A stretch of DNA of 64,000 bases. It comes from Streptomyces sp. NRRL B-1347 (GTDB taxonomy: Bacteria > Actinomycetota > Actinomycetes > Streptomycetales > Streptomycetaceae). The notes below the pieces were generated by a model that saw only the letters and a program-made list of their open reading frames with translations, ran no database searches and had not been told where the DNA came from. The translations under genes were made by a program, and so were the position numbers. Shown piece after piece: positions 61,908 to 64,000 of this stretch; positions within the stretch are counted from its first letter, which is position 1; each line of letters starts with the position of its first letter. The stretch spans positions 1-64,000 of the forward strand of contig NZ_JOJM01000016.1 of the NCBI RefSeq assembly GCF_000720325.1, in the 5' to 3' direction.

Positions 61908-62213
61908 GTGCTTCCGGAACTGCCACCGCTGCCCGCCCTGACCCGCGCCGAAGGCGAGCTCGTCGACGCCTATCTGGCGGTCCTCGACCTCCTCGGCCGG
62001 ATCAACCCGGCCCGCGCCGAGCACACCTACGGCGGGTTGCGCGCCGCGCAGGCGCTGATCACCCGGGCGACCGAGCTGCGCGACGCGCTGGCGCTCATGC
62101 ATCAGCGCGGGGAGAGCGAGGTGCACGCGCCGACGCTCGCGCGAGCGATGCGCGTCCTGGACGGCGAGCGGCGCGCCGCGCGCGTGACCGTGCCGCCGCC
62201 GACGGGGCCGTGA
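61908..62213 (+). CDS. Small helical protein downstream of clpP
   Basis: A 101-residue protein of unknown function from a GTG at 61908, with GATGAGGCG upstream overlapping the clpP stop. It is predicted helical: LTRAEGELVDAYLAVLDLLGRI, then GLRAAQALITRATELRDALALMHQRGE. The 7-nt gap to clpP implies co-translation, so a role with that ClpP paralogue is plausible. No family recognised. Confidence 0.65.
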   Translation: MLPELPPLPALTRAEGELVDAYLAVLDLLGRINPARAEHTYGGLRAAQALITRATELRDALALMHQRGESEVHAPTLARAMRVLDGERRAARVTVPPPTGP

Positions 62214-62734
62214 CGGAGGGGTCGCCGCCGCTGTCGGCATGAGGGTCCGTCATGATTCAGTCCGATTCACCCCCCACGACCGGCCGTCTCGTGCCAGACT
62301 TCCAGCCAGCCCTCATTCCGTTTTCGGCCTGGCGCGCCAGTGCGCCGGTCGCATCTGACGCCGTGAAACGCGCCCCGGACCCAGCGCGCCTGCGCCATCC
62401 GCCCGTTGCCGGTGTACGCGGATGCCAAGCCGGGTCCGGGGTTGCCCCGGAGATGACCAGAGATGATCGCCCCTTCTGTGTAATCGGCGGTCGTCCCAGC
62501 GGACCCCCGAAGATGCGCAACTCCCTTACGGCGCAGCCGGATTCGGGCGTTCCGGCGCTGATGGGGCAATCATCTCCGAGTGTGACCTAGACCCCATTCG
62601 GGCTCTGTCCACCGGAACGGGTCAGGCGTGAGGAGCCTCACATACCACCGATCCGGCTCGGTTTTTTCGCCTCTCTCGGGTGAAGATCCCTTCCGACGAC
62701 AAGCCCCCGCCACAGGCGGCGGGGCGATCCGGGC
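62214..62734. other. Non-coding stretch upstream of the riboswitch (521 bp)
   Basis: No convincing gene on either strand; short frames here lack ribosome sites and family matches. GTGAGGAGCCTCAC (62627-62640) is an inverted repeat, and CCGATCCGGCTCGG is followed by six T (62662-62667), a weak Rho-independent-like structure. The promoter of the riboswitch transcript should lie in the last ~150 bp. Confidence 0.4.
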
Positions 62735-62917
62735 GGACGCCGAGTCCTGCCGCCACCCGGATGCCCGGTCGACATCTGTGCACCGGCAGGAGTGGAGGAC
62801 CCAGCAAGGCGGGCCGTCCGGCTAGTCCGGAAGGTCCTTGGGGTGAAGTCGCATCACGCGGCCGGGCATCTTCGCCTGCCCGAACCCGACAGGTCATCCT
62901 TCACAGGCGGCTGACGA
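62735..62917 (+). ncRNA. c-di-AMP (ydaO-yuaA) riboswitch
   Basis: The RNA leader of the NlpC/P60 gene carries, in order, the conserved pieces of the actinobacterial c-di-AMP riboswitch: ACGCCGAGTCCTGCCGCC (62738-62755), GCAGGAGTGGAGGACCCA (62786-62803), GGGGTGAA (62841-62848) and CCGAACCCGACAGGTC followed by ACAGGCGGCTGACG (62880-62916). In Streptomyces this element controls cell-wall hydrolases such as RpfA and NlpC/P60 proteins, turning them off when c-di-AMP is high. Exact ends are approximate. Confidence 0.85.
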
Positions 62918-62927
62918 AGGGTTGCGC

Positions 62928-63404
62928 ATGACTGCGCTGCATCGTGTTCCGTCGCTGCTGACGAGGGCCGGTACGGCTTCGGCTCTCACACTCGCCGCCG
63001 TGGGCGGCGCCATCGTGGCCCCCGGGCTCACCGGAGAAGCACAAGCGGCCACCTCGCACGGGACGAAGGCGCTCAAGGTCGCGGCGTCCAAGAAGGGCTC
63101 CCCGTACCGCTACGGCGCGGTCGGGCCGAACCGGTTCGACTGCTCCGGCCTGACGCTCTACTCGTACAAGCGCGTGGGCAAGAAGCTGCCGCGCACCGCC
63201 CAACAGCAGTACAACAAGACCCGCAAGGTCTCCTCCGGCAACCGCACCCGCGGGGACCTGGTGTTCTTCCACTCCGGCCGGAACGTGTACCACGTCGGCA
63301 TATACGCCGGTAAGGGCAAGATCTGGCACGCCCCGAAGCGGGGCACCGTGGTGCGGCTCGAGAAGATCTGGACCAACCAGGTCTGGTACGGCCGGGTCCG
63401 CTGA
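62928..63404 (+). CDS. Secreted NlpC/P60 peptidoglycan endopeptidase
   Basis: A 158-residue exported hydrolase. Signal peptide 1-41 (ending AQA), then a compact NlpC/P60 domain that cuts within or between stem peptides. Catalytic Cys72 (RFDCSGL), His122 (VYHVGIY) and His134 (IWHAPKRG) are in place. GAAGGG precedes the ATG at 62928; the TTG at 62922 is less likely. No extra binding domain is present. It follows the c-di-AMP riboswitch by 10 bp. Confidence 0.94.
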   Translation: MTALHRVPSLLTRAGTASALTLAAVGGAIVAPGLTGEAQAATSHGTKALKVAASKKGSPYRYGAVGPNRFDCSGLTLYSYKRVGKKLPRTAQQQYNKTRKVSSGNRTRGDLVFFHSGRNVYHVGIYAGKGKIWHAPKRGTVVRLEKIWTNQVWYGRVR

Positions 63405-63618
63405 CCCGCCGGCGGGCGGCGGCCTCCCTCGGGGCCCGAGCCGTCGCCCGCAGTGGGCGCCACCAGCGCCTTCCGCCGCCGTCCGGTCGGGGCACGGGCG
63501 GCGGCGACACCCGAGGACGGTCCGGACGGCAGTCCGGAGCGGCGCCCCGCCGACGTCACCCGCCCGGCCCCGCCGTCAGAGCGGGAGTGGAGCGGCCCCG
63601 CGCGGATACTCGTGGACC

Positions 63619-64000
63619 ATGGCCGACCATCACCCCCATGCCGCGGGCGCCTCCAGACCCGGCTCCGCCCGGCACACGCGCAACGAGACGCCGCTGGAGC
63701 GGGCCGACCGCAACTTCTCCGAGCTGCTCCAGGAACTGCGGGTCACCCAGACCGGCGTGCAGATCCTCTTCGCGTTCCTGCTCACCCTCGCCTTCACGCC
63801 GCGCTTCCCGTCGCTCGACACCGTGCAGCGCGCCACGTACGTCATCACGCTGCTGCTCGCGGTGCTCGCCGCCGCGCTGTTCACGGCGCCCGCCGCGGTG
63901 CACCGCTCGCTGTTCGGGCGCGGCGCCAAGCCGCTGATCGTGACGGTGTCCTCGCGGCTCGCCGCCGTCGGACTCGCGGTGCTCGTGCTCGCGCTCACCG
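63619..64000 (+). CDS. DUF6328 membrane protein, N-terminal part
   Basis: The gene starts at the ATG at 63619 and is still open after 127 codons at the window edge. ERADRNFSELLQELRVTQTG then VQILFAFLLTLAFTPRF matches the actinobacterial DUF6328 family, followed by a second helix (YVITLLLAVLAAALFTAPAAV) and the start of a third. Function unknown. Confidence 0.8.
   Translation, partial: MADHHPHAAGASRPGSARHTRNETPLERADRNFSELLQELRVTQTGVQILFAFLLTLAFTPRFPSLDTVQRATYVITLLLAVLAAALFTAPAAVHRSLFGRGAKPLIVTVSSRLAAVGLAVLVLALT

Noticed and set aside
62257..62520. Short frames on both strands before the riboswitch
   Set aside because: No ribosome sites, no family match, atypical composition; kept as non-coding.

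Overview
The window is 64 kb of very GC-rich chromosomal DNA with dense genes, frequent GTG starts, codons ending in G or C, several promoters with a TANNNT -10 box only 6-7 nt before the start codon (leaderless messages), and family signatures typical of the genus: SSI-type protease inhibitors, a BTAD/SARP-NB-ARC regulator, tripeptidyl aminopeptidase, MurT/GatD, an ECF42 sigma factor and several TetR/MmyB-type regulators. I infer a Streptomyces or very close relative. I see no rRNA, tRNA, CRISPR array, transposase or intact phage gene.

Layout. 1-7.4 kb: the end of an SPFH protein, a Tat-exported polysaccharide lyase 8 with a LacI-type operator candidate, then on the minus strand a relic of a Kdp potassium locus: kdpF, one intact kdpD and a second kdpD wrecked by three deletions, with no kdpABC or kdpE. 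7.4-12 kb: an imine-reductase-like enzyme divergent from a large SARP-type regulator, with five tandem 11-bp repeats between them. 12-21.9 kb: an SSI inhibitor, F420-type reductase, acetyltransferase, dihydrolipoamide dehydrogenase, MmpL transporter, HIT protein, MFS exporter and a PEP-mutase-family protein. 22-24.6 kb: a class F sortase beside its probable wall-anchored substrate, then a Ser/Thr kinase cut off in its C-lobe and a gene-free scar.

24.6-34.9 kb: a chloramphenicol-phosphotransferase homologue, a PGRP amidase, the YCII/ECF42 sigma pair, a LysR regulator, a secreted serine protease, asparagine synthetase, TetR and an oxidoreductase. 35.3-41.7 kb: an MmyB-type regulator next to a type III polyketide synthase, a TRIC-type channel, an isochorismatase-like hydrolase with a MarR regulator and a 40-bp palindrome, and a secreted asparaginase. 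41.8-50.9 kb: acyl-CoA dehydrogenase/TetR pair, peptide deformylase, the murT-gatD peptidoglycan amidation pair, phosphofructokinase, a copper/oxidase assembly protein, a second SSI gene interrupted by an amber codon, and an acyltransferase. 51-58.9 kb: an epimerase-like protein, tripeptidyl aminopeptidase and the complete ureABCFGD operon with a GlnR-box candidate. 59-64 kb: TetR plus a membrane protein, an orphan YefM antitoxin, a ClpP paralogue with Arg in place of the catalytic His, a c-di-AMP riboswitch driving an NlpC/P60 hydrolase, and the start of a DUF6328 protein.

The best leads are the Kdp relic with its decayed sensor paralogue, the 11-bp repeat operator of the SARP regulator, the SSI gene split by one amber codon, the His-to-Arg ClpP, and the sortase F/substrate pair. 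I did not find a clear multi-gene defence or biosynthetic system new to science here; the locus around the type III polyketide synthase is the nearest to one.
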